Source: Nevskia sp043781855
Lineage (GTDB): Bacteria; Pseudomonadota; Gammaproteobacteria; Nevskiales; Nevskiaceae
Direction: 5' to 3'
Length of the DNA: 64,000 nt
Assembly (NCBI GenBank): GCA_043781855.1
Contig: JAYWBB010000134.1
Location: 62,001-126,000 of the forward strand
The notes below the pieces were generated by a model. That model saw nothing but the letters and a program-made list of their open reading frames with translations. It was not told the origin of the DNA and ran no database searches. Made by a program: the position numbers and the translations under genes. Shown here piece by piece: positions 33,324-41,956 of this stretch (position 1 is the stretch's first letter; each line of letters starts with the position of its first letter).

Positions 33324-34694
33324 ATGAACCAGACCAAAAGCAAACGCCTCCAGCAGATCGTCAATGCGCTGCTGATTCTCGTCGTCATCGGCCTCGCCGG
33401 CTGGCTGTCGACGCATTACAAATTCGAGCTCGACTGGACTTACGGCAACCGCAACACACTGACCGACGCCAGCCGGAAGATGCTCAAGGCGATGCCGGAT
33501 CCGGTCCGGCTGATGATCTTCGACTACGAGAATTCCCAGGGCCGCAGCGAGATCGAAGCCCGGGCGAATCGCTATCACCGGTTCAAACCGGATTTCACGC
33601 TGGAGTACGTCGATCCGAGCGTGGACCCGGTCAAGGTCCGCGAGTACAACGTCAGCCGCAATGGCGAGGCGGTGCTGGAATATCAAGGCCGGCACGAGAC
33701 GCTGCAGGAATTGACCGAGCCGCAGATCACCGGCGCATTGCAGCGGCTGTCGGACGGCGCGGAACATTACATCCTGTTCCTCGAAGGACATGGCGAACGC
33801 GGCTTCAAAGCGCAGGTCGGCCAGACCCAGAACGATTTGACGATTTTCGGCGACGCATTGACTGCGAAGGGCCTGAAACTGCTGCCGCTGAATCTGCTGA
33901 ACTCGCCGAAGGTGCCGGAAAACGCCTCGGCGCTGGTTATCGCCAGCCCGACGCAGACGATGCTGCCGCACGAAGTCAAGCTGATCACGGACTACGTCGA
34001 GGCCGGTGGCAACCTGCTGTGGCTGACTGATCCGGAATCTCCGGAAGGGCCGGCGGAACTCAGCGCGCTCCTCGGCATCACCTGGCAGAAAGGCACGGTG
34101 ATCTTCGCGGACTACGCCAAGATCGGCTCGCCGAGTCCGCTGGTGTTCTTCACCTCGAAGTACCCGCCGAACGCCGTGACGCAGTCGTTCAAGGACATCA
34201 CGGCCTTTCCGCTCGCGCATTCGATCGGCTACGAGAAGGAGGTGGGCAAGACCAGGGGCTGGACGCCGGTGCCGATCATTCAGACCGACGAGCGCTCCTG
34301 GCTGGAGACCGGCAAGCTCGACAGTACGCTGGCCTTCGACGAGAAGAGCGGTGATATCCCGGGGCCTCTGACCATCGGACTGACGCTGACGCGCGAGCGC
34401 AAGAACGAAGACGGCAAGAACTACACGCAGCGCATCGCGCTGATCGGCGATTCCGATTTTCTCGCCGACGCCAACATCAAGGCGCTCGGCAACAAGCAGC
34501 TCGGCCTGAACATCGTGCAGTGGCTTGCGTCGCGCGACACGCAGCTCAACATCGACGTGCCGAAGGCGCCGGACCTGGTGCTGCGCCTGCCGGGCTGGGC
34601 CTATTCCACGATCGGCCTCGGCTACACCATCGTGCTGCCGCTGCTGCTGCTGCTGTTCGGCGTGACGCGCTGGATCCTGCGGCGGCGCAAATGA
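33324..34694 (+). CDS. GldG-like ABC system auxiliary protein
   Basis: 456 residues. One membrane helix near the N-terminus (IVNALLILVVIGLAGWLSTHY) and another near the C-terminus (TIGLGYTIVLPLLLLLFGV) flank a large extracytoplasmic region. The N-terminal NTLTDASRKMLKAMPDPV and the ALVIASPTQTMLPHEVKLITDYV segment are the markers of the GldG/IFT52-like fold. ATG 33324 follows the permease stop by 16 nt. It presumably forms a complex with the two upstream gene products. Confidence 0.85.
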   Translation: MNQTKSKRLQQIVNALLILVVIGLAGWLSTHYKFELDWTYGNRNTLTDASRKMLKAMPDPVRLMIFDYENSQGRSEIEARANRYHRFKPDFTLEYVDPSVDPVKVREYNVSRNGEAVLEYQGRHETLQELTEPQITGALQRLSDGAEHYILFLEGHGERGFKAQVGQTQNDLTIFGDALTAKGLKLLPLNLLNSPKVPENASALVIASPTQTMLPHEVKLITDYVEAGGNLLWLTDPESPEGPAELSALLGITWQKGTVIFADYAKIGSPSPLVFFTSKYPPNAVTQSFKDITAFPLAHSIGYEKEVGKTRGWTPVPIIQTDERSWLETGKLDSTLAFDEKSGDIPGPLTIGLTLTRERKNEDGKNYTQRIALIGDSDFLADANIKALGNKQLGLNIVQWLASRDTQLNIDVPKAPDLVLRLPGWAYSTIGLGYTIVLPLLLLLFGVTRWILRRRK

Positions 34695-34716
34695 CCGGCA
34701 AGCCGGACGTCCGCGC

Positions 34717-35643
34717 ATGAAACAGAAAACGCTCAACCTCGCGCTCGGGGCGCTGGCGCTGGGGATGATCGCCCTCGTCGCGATCAACCGGAAAGAAGAG
34801 GCGGCGAAGACCGAATTCGTGCTCAAGCATGGCGAGCCGATAACCGCGCTCGAGCCCTCATCGATCGAGCGCATCGCCATCCGTCATCCCGATGCGCCGG
34901 AAATCCGGCTGGAGAAGAAGGACAATCAGTGGCAGCTGATCGCGCCCGTACAGGCGCCGGCCGATCTGGTTCAGGTCAGCAATATCATTGCGCTGGCGAC
35001 TGCCGAGCGGCAGGGCACGGTCGATATTGCGAAGGTCAAGCGCCCGAATCTGGGCCTGGAACCGCCGCGCTACACGGTCACGCTGAACGACACCCCGTTC
35101 GCGGTCGGCGAAGTCGAGCCGCTGCGCTTCACGCGCTATGTCGAAATCGGCGTCGGCACGCCGGAAGACCGGATCGTGCTGATCAAGGACAACGGTACGA
35201 CTGCAACCGACGCCGACTACACCGGCTTGCTGTCGAAGCTGCTGCTGCCGGCAAAGGCCGACATTGCCCGGATCGAGGTTGCAGGCCTTCGTATCGAACG
35301 GCGCGGCGACACCTGGACCGCGCAGCCCGCCAGCGCGGAGGCGACGCCGGAAAGTCTCGCCGCCTTTGTCGACGGCTGGCGCCAGATCCGTGCGGTCAGC
35401 ACCGAGCGGCCGACGGTGGAGGGCGTCAGACGCGCGAAGAGCCCGGAATTCGCGACCGTGTCGCTGGCCGACGGTCGCGCCTACAAATACGAGATTGGCC
35501 GAAGAGACAACGACATCGTGTTCGACCGCGACGAACTCAAGGTCCGTTATGCGCTGCTCACTGCGGACGGCGAAAGACTTCTGCACCTGCCGAAGCCGAA
35601 GCCGCCGGAAGCGACCGAACCGGCATCCGGCACGCCGAAATAA
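34717..35643 (+). CDS. DUF4340 domain protein of the Gld-like ABC cluster
   Basis: 308 residues with an N-terminal membrane anchor (LNLALGALALGMIALVAI). The rest is extracytoplasmic with DUF4340 features: ERIAIRHPDAPEIRLEKKDNQWQL and VGEVEPLRFTRYVEIG. DUF4340 proteins are encoded almost always with GldG-like proteins and are thought to be part of the same exporter complex. It ends the four-gene set; mutM follows after 48 nt. Confidence 0.87.
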   Translation: MKQKTLNLALGALALGMIALVAINRKEEAAKTEFVLKHGEPITALEPSSIERIAIRHPDAPEIRLEKKDNQWQLIAPVQAPADLVQVSNIIALATAERQGTVDIAKVKRPNLGLEPPRYTVTLNDTPFAVGEVEPLRFTRYVEIGVGTPEDRIVLIKDNGTTATDADYTGLLSKLLLPAKADIARIEVAGLRIERRGDTWTAQPASAEATPESLAAFVDGWRQIRAVSTERPTVEGVRRAKSPEFATVSLADGRAYKYEIGRRDNDIVFDRDELKVRYALLTADGERLLHLPKPKPPEATEPASGTPK

Positions 35644-35691
35644 GCGTTCGTTCGGCACGCCGGATACCGGCCCGCGTTAGCATCGGCGCCC

Positions 35692-36507
35692 ATGCCCGAA
35701 CTGCCCGAAGTCGAAACCGTCCGCCGCGGCGTAGAGCCGCAAGTCGTCGGCCGCAGGATCGCGGCGGTGCGCGTGCACGACCGACGGCTGCGCTGGCCGG
35801 TGCCGGAAGGCTTCGAAGATTTCCTGGTCGGCAAACGGATCGAAGCCGTTACGCGGCGCGGCAAGTATCTGATCTTCGATCTGGGCGGCGATCGCGTCAT
35901 CGTCCATCTCGGCATGTCCGGACGCCTGAACCTGCTGCGCGGCAACCCGGCGCTGCGCAAGCACGATCACGTCGAGATCGAGCTGTCGGGCGCCCTGCGT
36001 CTGCGCTTCCACGATCCCCGGCGTTTTGGCGCGGTGCTGCCGTGGCCTGCGGAAGAAACCGGCCATGCACTGCTCGACGAACTCGGGCCCGAACCGCTGT
36101 CGGCGGAGTTCACCGGGGACTATCTGTTCCACCTCTCGCGCGGACGCCGCGCGCCGCTGAAGACTTTCGTCATGGATAGCCACGTGGTCGTCGGCGCCGG
36201 CAATATCTACGCGGCCGAGTCGCTATTCCGCGCAGGGCTCCGGCCGACACGCGCCGCCGGCCGCGTGACGCGTGCGGAATACGCACGGCTGGCGCAGGCG
36301 ATCCGCGGAGTCCTCAGCGAGGCGATCTCGCTGGGCGGCACGACGCTGCGCGATTTCGTCGGCGCGAGCGGCGAGGCCGGTTATTTCCAGCAGCAGCTTT
36401 TCGCCTATGGCCGCGAGGGCGCGGCCTGCCGGGTCTGCGGCCGCGCGATCAAAAACATCCGCCTGGGTAATCGCGCGAGTTGCTATTGCCCCGGCTGCCA
36501 GCACTGA
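35692..36507 (+). CDS. mutM: Formamidopyrimidine-DNA glycosylase
   Basis: 271 residues starting MPELPEVETV, where Pro2 (after Met removal) is the catalytic nucleophile and Glu3 the acid. The helix-two-turn-helix lies around VVGAGNIYAAESLF, and the C-terminal zinc finger CRVCGR..CYCPGCQ is complete. It removes 8-oxoguanine and formamidopyrimidines from DNA. Same direction as the Gld-like set but with a 48-nt gap, so possibly its own unit. Confidence 0.97.
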   Translation: MPELPEVETVRRGVEPQVVGRRIAAVRVHDRRLRWPVPEGFEDFLVGKRIEAVTRRGKYLIFDLGGDRVIVHLGMSGRLNLLRGNPALRKHDHVEIELSGALRLRFHDPRRFGAVLPWPAEETGHALLDELGPEPLSAEFTGDYLFHLSRGRRAPLKTFVMDSHVVVGAGNIYAAESLFRAGLRPTRAAGRVTRAEYARLAQAIRGVLSEAISLGGTTLRDFVGASGEAGYFQQQLFAYGREGAACRVCGRAIKNIRLGNRASCYCPGCQH

Positions 36508-36682
36508 CGGGCGCGGTGCTGTTTTCTACAATCGCCTGCCGAGACGACACGCCGCCGCTTGGCGCCTGCATCGCACGCGTCGGAACCGTCGATAAGCTCT
36601 AAAGGTCGGAACGAGACCGGCTTGCGCGCGCCGAAACAGCAGCGTAGCGTCATTGGGCGGTTTATATGGAGGGTTCTTCATC

Positions 36683-36952
36683 ATGCGCACCATCCTAGCG
36701 GGCGTCACCCTGATTCTGAGCGCCGGTCTGGCCTCGGCTGCGGACGCGACGGCAGCGTCGGCCGAACCGACGAAGCCAGGCGTCGAGCAACAGCCGGTTT
36801 CCTGTCTGCGCGAAACCGGAACGCGGATTCCCACAAAACCGGGCGAATGCGTCAGCGCACCCGGGACGTCGTACAGCCGGGAAGTCCTCCAGGAAACCGG
36901 CCGGGTCAATCTCGACGACGCACTGCGCCAGATCGATCCCCGGATCAGATGA
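36683..36952 (+). CDS. Small exported protein of unknown function
   Basis: 89 residues: a signal peptide (MRTILAGVTLILSAGLASAADA) then a short mature domain with two Cys (VSCLRETGTRI and GECVSAPG), probably disulfide-bonded. The sequence ETGTRIP and the C-terminal DDALRQIDPRI resemble small periplasmic proteins often annotated as hypothetical in gammaproteobacteria; I do not recognise a named family. GGAGGG 10 nt before ATG 36683 supports this start over an upstream in-frame one. Confidence 0.72.
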   Translation: MRTILAGVTLILSAGLASAADATAASAEPTKPGVEQQPVSCLRETGTRIPTKPGECVSAPGTSYSREVLQETGRVNLDDALRQIDPRIR

Positions 36953-36968
36953 GCCCGCGCCCTGCGGT

Positions 36969-37397
36969 CTAGCCGAACAGCTTGCCGCCCATAAGCTGCT
37001 TCGCGAGGTCAGCGAGCTGACTGTGATCGCCGACCTGGCCCTGCGGCGTGAGCTTGTCGACGATCTGCGGCAGGACTTTGGCAAGCATGCCGCCGGCCGC
37101 GCCGTGATCGAGACCGAGCTGCTGGGCGATCTGGCCGATGGTGCCTTGGCCTAGCGCCTGAGTGACTTGATCGCCGCTGATCTCCTGATTCTGTCCGGTG
37201 CCGACCCACGACTGCGCAGCCTGCCCGAGCCCGGCTTTCTCGAACTGCTGAATGAGGCCGCCAATCCCGCCATGCTGGTTGATCAGGCCCATTACCAAGC
37301 CGACCAACTGCCCACTGCCGCCGCCCTGCTGCGCATTGCCGCTACCCGGCATTGCGCCACCGACGACACTACCCAGCAAATCGCCTAATCCCGACAT
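36969..37397 (-). CDS. YidB family protein (DUF937)
   Basis: 142 residues, rich in Gly and Gln. The N-terminus MSGLGDLLGSVVGG and the later GQGTIGQIAQQLGLDHGAAGGMLAKVLPQIVDKLTP match the YidB/DUF937 family of small helical proteins of unknown function. No signal peptide or membrane segment is evident. It converges with the small exported protein gene (gap 16 nt). Confidence 0.88.
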   Translation of the reverse strand: MSGLGDLLGSVVGGAMPGSGNAQQGGGSGQLVGLVMGLINQHGGIGGLIQQFEKAGLGQAAQSWVGTGQNQEISGDQVTQALGQGTIGQIAQQLGLDHGAAGGMLAKVLPQIVDKLTPQGQVGDHSQLADLAKQLMGGKLFG

Positions 37398-37564
37398 TTC
37401 GTTCTCCCGATGGTGATGCGAGCGTGGAGCATAGCGCGCGGAACGTTACCGCAAGAGTCGATGGAGCGTGCCAACCTCTGAAAGGAATCGTCAGACGGCT
37501 TCGGCCGACAGGGGGAATCTCTTGCGCTGCGTCCGAGCTTTCTTTACTCCGAGCTTGTTGGAGC

Positions 37565-37948
37565 CTAATTCAGCATGCGCGGCACGGCGAGACGAAACGG
37601 CTCGATGTAAGCGTCGAAGGCTTCTTCGTCTTCCGTGACCATCTGGTAGCTGCCGTGCATGGTGCCGACCGGCGTGCCGAGCGGGCAGCCACTGGTGTAC
37701 TGGAATTGCTCGCCCGGTTTCAGCGTTGGCTGGTAGCCGACCACGCCCGGCCCACGCACTTCCTCGACCTTGCCTTCGCCATCGGTGATGACCCAGTGCC
37801 GCGAGAGCAGCTGCACGGTCTCGCTGCTCTCGTTGCGGATCGTCACGTGGTAGGCGAACAAATAGTGCGACTTCGCCGGCTCGGATTGTTCTGCGACATA
37901 GCGCGGCTGCACGACGATGCGCACGCCGCGGGTCATGGTGTCGGTCAT
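37565..37948 (-). CDS. apaG: ApaG domain protein
   Basis: 127 residues, the usual ApaG length, all beta. GVRIVVQPRYVAEQSEP, YHVTIRNESSETVQLLSRHWVITD and GTPVGTMHGSYQMVTEDG-like segments (here TEDEEAF) are the conserved strands. ApaG is linked to Co2+/Mg2+ resistance and its fold resembles fibronectin III; the exact activity is unsettled. Its start overlaps the sufT stop (TGATG), so the two are translationally coupled. Confidence 0.95.
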   Translation of the reverse strand: MTDTMTRGVRIVVQPRYVAEQSEPAKSHYLFAYHVTIRNESSETVQLLSRHWVITDGEGKVEEVRGPGVVGYQPTLKPGEQFQYTSGCPLGTPVGTMHGSYQMVTEDEEAFDAYIEPFRLAVPRMLN

Positions 37949-38496
37949 CAGAGAAAGCCTGCCTGGAGTTTCGCGGCATCGCTCATCATGTCCTGCGTCC
38001 AGGGCGGATCGAACACCAGTTCGACATCGGCGCTGCGTACGGTCGGCACCAGCAGCGCCTTGGTTTTCACTTCGGCGACGAGAATGTCGCCCATGCCGCA
38101 GCCCGGCGCGGTCAGCGTCATCACGACATTGAGCTTCCAGCCCTGGTCATCGGTGGGTTCGAGCCGACAGTCGTAGATCAGACCCAGATCAACGATGTTG
38201 ATCGGAATTTCCGGATCGTAGACGGTGGCCATCTGCGCGCGCACGGCGCTCGCGACTTCTTCCTCGCTGGCGTTTTCGGCCAGCGCCGGCACGCTGTCCG
38301 GTGTCTTGCCGATGGCGTCGGCGTCCTTCCCGTCGAGCCGGAACAGATGGCCCTGCACCTGCACGGTATAGCTGCCACCGAGCGCCTGCGTGATCGTCGC
38401 CTCGGCGCCCTCGGGCAATTCGACACGGGTGCCGGCGGGGATCAGAACGCCGATGACTTCGCGCGTCAGGGTAACGATTTCGTGGGTGTACGACAT
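37948..38496 (-). CDS. sufT: SufT family Fe-S maturation factor (DUF59/MIP18)
   Basis: 182 residues. The C-terminal two thirds is a MIP18/DUF59 domain with DPEIPINIVDLGLIYD and TAPGCGMGDILVAEV, whose Cys is the conserved one of the family; the N-terminal part with LPEGAEATITQALGGSYTVQ is specific to SufT. SufT helps Fe-S cluster assembly or delivery. The open frame extends far upstream, but ATG 38496 matches the family N-terminus. No other suf genes lie in the window. Coupled to apaG. Confidence 0.92.
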   Translation of the reverse strand: MSYTHEIVTLTREVIGVLIPAGTRVELPEGAEATITQALGGSYTVQVQGHLFRLDGKDADAIGKTPDSVPALAENASEEEVASAVRAQMATVYDPEIPINIVDLGLIYDCRLEPTDDQGWKLNVVMTLTAPGCGMGDILVAEVKTKALLVPTVRSADVELVFDPPWTQDMMSDAAKLQAGFL

Positions 38497-38715
38497 GGAA
38501 GAACACTGAGGGCGCGGCGGCCCGATTAAAGCGATCGATCGCGCCCCCATATTAGACGCAGGTGGGGACTGCCGCATCCCCGGCGCGTCGTCGTCCTTCC
38601 GCTCGCAATTCCCGTCTGCGACGGCAAGCCGGGCGCCGAACGACACCGCAGTTGTCCGTGGCGGCGAATCCTTGCACGATGAAGATCCCGTTTCCGCGAT
38701 CGCGAGCGCCGCGCC

Positions 38716-39462
38716 ATGAATATCCTGTTGAAGTCTGGGCTGAAGCCGGCTTGTGCAGCCCTGCTGCTGTGTTCGATGACGGCGCAGGCGATCGAGACCA
38801 CGGCGCCTGACCGGCGCTCGGTTAACGTCAGCGGCCGTGGCGAAGTCTCGGTGACGCCGGATCGCGCACGCCTGTCGATGAGCGTTGAAGTCACCAAGCC
38901 CGATCTGCGCGCCGCGCAGATGGAGATCAACCGCGTTGTGCGCGAGTACCTCGCGCAGGTCAAAGCCCTCGCCATCAAGGATGAGGACGTCTCGACCGCC
39001 GGCCTGAGCATCCGCGCCGAATACGACTACAACGTCAAGGGCGGCCGCCGGTTTCTCGGCTATCACATCTCGCGCGGGATCGAAATCGTTGTCCGCGATC
39101 TCGACAAGATCGGCGACGTGCTCTTGCGCGCAACCAACGCCGGCATCAACAACGTCTCCGACCCGCTGCTCGAATCCTCGAAGTCCGAGGACTTGCAGCG
39201 GCAGGCGCTGGCCAAGGCCGCCGAGGACGCGCGCGCCAAGGCCAAAGTGCTGGCTGACGCGCTCGGCGTGAAGCTCGGCGCGATCCACACGCTGAATGCG
39301 AACACCGAGTACACGCCGCCACCTGTCGTCGCGCAGGCGCGGTTCAGAACGCTGGCGGCCACCGCCGACGCGGCCGAGAGCGGCAACGACCAGATCGGCT
39401 TTGCCGCCGGCCAGATCAAATACGCAGCGACACTCAACGCGGATTTCGATCTCACACCCTGA
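38716..39462 (+). CDS. SIMPL domain periplasmic protein (DUF541, YggE-like)
   Basis: 248 residues with a signal peptide (LKPACAALLLCSMTAQA). The mature part is the SIMPL/DUF541 domain: VSGRGEVSVTPDRARLSMSVEV, SIRAEYDYNVKG and the AEDARAKAKVLADALGVKLG helix are typical. E. coli YggE reduces oxidative damage, but the molecular function is unknown. It stands between the divergent sufT and the downstream purE, about 220 nt from sufT with no clear regulatory motif. Confidence 0.9.
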   Translation: MNILLKSGLKPACAALLLCSMTAQAIETTAPDRRSVNVSGRGEVSVTPDRARLSMSVEVTKPDLRAAQMEINRVVREYLAQVKALAIKDEDVSTAGLSIRAEYDYNVKGGRRFLGYHISRGIEIVVRDLDKIGDVLLRATNAGINNVSDPLLESSKSEDLQRQALAKAAEDARAKAKVLADALGVKLGAIHTLNANTEYTPPPVVAQARFRTLAATADAAESGNDQIGFAAGQIKYAATLNADFDLTP

Positions 39463-39542
39463 GCCCGGTTCAGGAATCAGCGTGCGGTTTTCGTGCCCGG
39501 GTGAAATAATCCGCCGCTTCTGCCCCCTTTTGGGATAACGCT

Positions 39543-40055
39543 GTGCCGCACGCGAAGCAGTCCGCCACCCCGAAGGTCGGCGTCATCATGGGGTCCCGCT
39601 CCGACTGGGAGACGATGGAACACGCGGCGCGCGTGCTGTCCGAACTCGGCGTGCCTTACGAAACGCGCGTGGTTTCCGCGCATCGCACACCGGATCTGCT
39701 GTTCGACTACGCGGCGAAGGCGGCCGCGCGCGGCCTGCAGGTCATCATCGCCGGCGCCGGGGGCGCGGCGCATCTGCCGGGGATGACCGCCGCGAAGACC
39801 CGGCTGCCGGTGCTCGGCGTGCCGGTGCAATCGAAGATGCTGACCGGCATCGACTCCTTGCTGTCGATCGTGCAGATGCCGGCCGGCATTCCGGTCGGCA
39901 CGCTGGCCATCGGCGCGGCGGGGGCGAGCAATGCGGCGCTGCTCGCCTGCGGCATCCTCGCGCTGCACGATCCGGCGCTTGCACAGAGGCTCGAGGCCTG
40001 GCGCGCCGCGCAGACGGCGAAGGTGCTCGACGACGAGCCGCTGCCGGCACCGTGA
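39543..40055 (+). CDS. purE: 5-(carboxyamino)imidazole ribonucleotide mutase PurE
   Basis: 170 residues with the class I PurE motifs GSRSDWETM (CAIR phosphate binding), SAHRTPDLL (active-site His) and GAGGAAHLPGM. It moves the carboxyl group of N5-CAIR to C4 in purine synthesis. The start is GTG at 39543. purK begins 31 nt after its stop and performs the preceding step, so the two form an operon. Confidence 0.96.
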   Translation: MPHAKQSATPKVGVIMGSRSDWETMEHAARVLSELGVPYETRVVSAHRTPDLLFDYAAKAAARGLQVIIAGAGGAAHLPGMTAAKTRLPVLGVPVQSKMLTGIDSLLSIVQMPAGIPVGTLAIGAAGASNAALLACGILALHDPALAQRLEAWRAAQTAKVLDDEPLPAP

Positions 40056-40086
40056 TCCCCGCGTCTTCCCTACAAGATCACGCGCA

Positions 40087-41175
40087 GTGAAAATCGGAAT
40101 ACTCGGCGCCGGCCAGCTCGGCCGCATGCTGGCTTTGGCAGGTTATCCGCTCGATCTGGATTTCGTGTTCCTCGATCCGGCGAGCGAGGCCTGCGCGGCG
40201 CCGCTCGGCGAACATCTCCATGCCGATTATCTCGACGAGGCCGCGCTCGCCGAATTCTGCGCGCGCGTCGATCTGGCGACCTACGAGTTCGAGAACGTGC
40301 CGCAGACGGCTGCCGAGTTCGTCGCCGCGCGCGTGCCGCTGCTGCCGGCGCCGCGGGCGCTGACGGCGGGCCAGGATCGCCTGTCCGAGAAGGCGCTGTT
40401 CGAATCGCTCGGTATTCCGGTGCCGCTGCACGCGGCGGTAGACAGCCGTCTCGATCTTGATGTCGCCGCCGCGATCACCGGGCTGCCGGCTGTGCTGAAG
40501 ACACGGCGCATGGGTTACGACGGCAAGGGCCAGGTCGTGCTGCGCAGTGCCGCAGAGTTCGATGCCGCCTGGGCTGCCATCGGCGGACAACCGCTGATCC
40601 TCGAAGCCTTCGTGCCGTTCCAGCGCGAGGTGTCCTGCCTGCTCGTGCGCGGCCGCAACGGCGAGCTCGCGTACTACCCGCTGGTCGAAAACGTCCATCG
40701 CGCCGGGATCCTGCGCACGGCGACGCCGACCTTCGCCGATGCACTTCAGGCGCACGGCGAAACCTACGCGCGCCGGGTTGCGGAACACCTCGACTACGTC
40801 GGCGTCCTCGCCTTCGAATTCTTTGTCGCGAACGGTGCCTTGATCGCCAACGAGATCGCGCCGCGCGTGCACAACTCCGGGCACTGGAGCATCGAGGGCG
40901 CCGAGGTTTCGCAGTTCGAGAACCATTTGCGCGCGATCGCTGGCCTGCCGCTCGGTGCGACCGCGCTGCGCGGCCCTTCGGTGATGGTCAATTTCATCGG
41001 CGCCGCGCCGGCATTGAATGAAGCTGCGGCGATCGCCGGCGTCCACATCCATCTCTACGGCAAGACCCCGAAACCGCAGCGCAAGATCGGTCATGCCACG
41101 ATCACCGCACCGGATGCCGAGACGCTGGCCGTGCGTCTCACGGCACTGCAGGCCTTGCTGCCGGACGGCGACTAG
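40087..41175 (+). CDS. purK: 5-(carboxyamino)imidazole ribonucleotide synthase PurK
   Basis: 362 residues from GTG 40087 (VKIGILGAGQLGRMLALAG), an ATP-grasp enzyme: ATP-binding LKTRRMGYDGKGQ, VPFQREVSCL, and the Mg-binding NEIAPRVHNSGHWSIEG. It makes N5-CAIR from AIR, ATP and bicarbonate. The frame is open upstream, but this start gives the Rossmann-like beginning of the family. It follows purE and overlaps the convergent parA-like gene by 4 nt. Confidence 0.96.
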   Translation: MKIGILGAGQLGRMLALAGYPLDLDFVFLDPASEACAAPLGEHLHADYLDEAALAEFCARVDLATYEFENVPQTAAEFVAARVPLLPAPRALTAGQDRLSEKALFESLGIPVPLHAAVDSRLDLDVAAAITGLPAVLKTRRMGYDGKGQVVLRSAAEFDAAWAAIGGQPLILEAFVPFQREVSCLLVRGRNGELAYYPLVENVHRAGILRTATPTFADALQAHGETYARRVAEHLDYVGVLAFEFFVANGALIANEIAPRVHNSGHWSIEGAEVSQFENHLRAIAGLPLGATALRGPSVMVNFIGAAPALNEAAAIAGVHIHLYGKTPKPQRKIGHATITAPDAETLAVRLTALQALLPDGD

Positions 41176-41921
41176 GGCCGTTTGAGAGACGGCGAAAGTT
41201 CGCGCCACAGCGCGCGATAGGCTTCGGCGGCAACGCTCGACGGCTCGAACGCTTCGACCGGCCCGCGATGTTCGCCCATGCGCTCGACTGTCGAAGCGTA
41301 TGGAATCACGGCTGCGCAGACATCGCGCATGGTTTTCGGCGGCTGTTCGATCAGGCCGCGGTGCAACCCTCGCCGGCGGTCGGCCATCGACCAGAACGGC
41401 TTGAGCCTGCCTCTCGGCAGATCGTAGGTCTTGAAGTATTCGATCAGCGTCATCAGCGCGCGCAGGCTCAAATGCGTCGGCACGGTCGGCACGAGGATGC
41501 GGTCGGCGGCGCCGAAGATGTTGTCGGCGACGTGCGACAGACTGGGCGGGCAGTCGAGCACGACCAGTGAGTATTGCTCCGAAAGCGGTTCGATCAGGCG
41601 GCGCAGGCGGTCGTGGCTGCTGTCGTCCTTGCGCAGCCAGACGTCGAGATGCCGCGTGTCGAGGTCCGCCGGGATCAGGTGCAGATGTTCATGATGTGGC
41701 GTTTCGACGATGCGCCGCCCGATCGGCGACGTGCCACGCCACACCGCTTTGTCCGCTGCCTTCGCCGCGTCGCCGCGCAGATACCAGGTGGCCGCACCCT
41801 GCGGATCGAGATCCCAGAGCACGGTGTGCAGCCCGGACTGCGCGGCGAGATACGCGAGATTGACCGCCGCCGCCGTCTTGCCGACGCCGCCCTTGACGTT
41901 ATAAACCGCGAGCGTCTTCAC
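41172..41921 (-). CDS. Orphan ParA family ATPase
   Basis: 249 residues with the deviant Walker A KGGVGKTAAAVN (residues 9-20), DLDPQGAATWYL (Walker A') and Walker B VVLDCPPSLS. This is a ParA/MinD-type ATPase. No parB gene or parS-like cluster lies next to it and its neighbours are purK and a PQQ dehydrogenase, so it is not the chromosomal parAB. Such lone ParAs can position other cargos such as chemosensory arrays or plasmid-like elements; none is encoded nearby. Confidence 0.85.
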   Translation of the reverse strand: MKTLAVYNVKGGVGKTAAAVNLAYLAAQSGLHTVLWDLDPQGAATWYLRGDAAKAADKAVWRGTSPIGRRIVETPHHEHLHLIPADLDTRHLDVWLRKDDSSHDRLRRLIEPLSEQYSLVVLDCPPSLSHVADNIFGAADRILVPTVPTHLSLRALMTLIEYFKTYDLPRGRLKPFWSMADRRRGLHRGLIEQPPKTMRDVCAAVIPYASTVERMGEHRGPVEAFEPSSVAAEAYRALWRELSPSLKRP

Positions 41922-41956
41922 CCGCCTGGCCTCCGATCGCGCGCAGCCCGCGCGGA

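Noticed and set aside
41172..41921. Chromosomal parA of a parAB-parS system
   Set aside because: No parB follows and no parS-like palindromes were noticed next to it, so only an orphan ParA is claimed.
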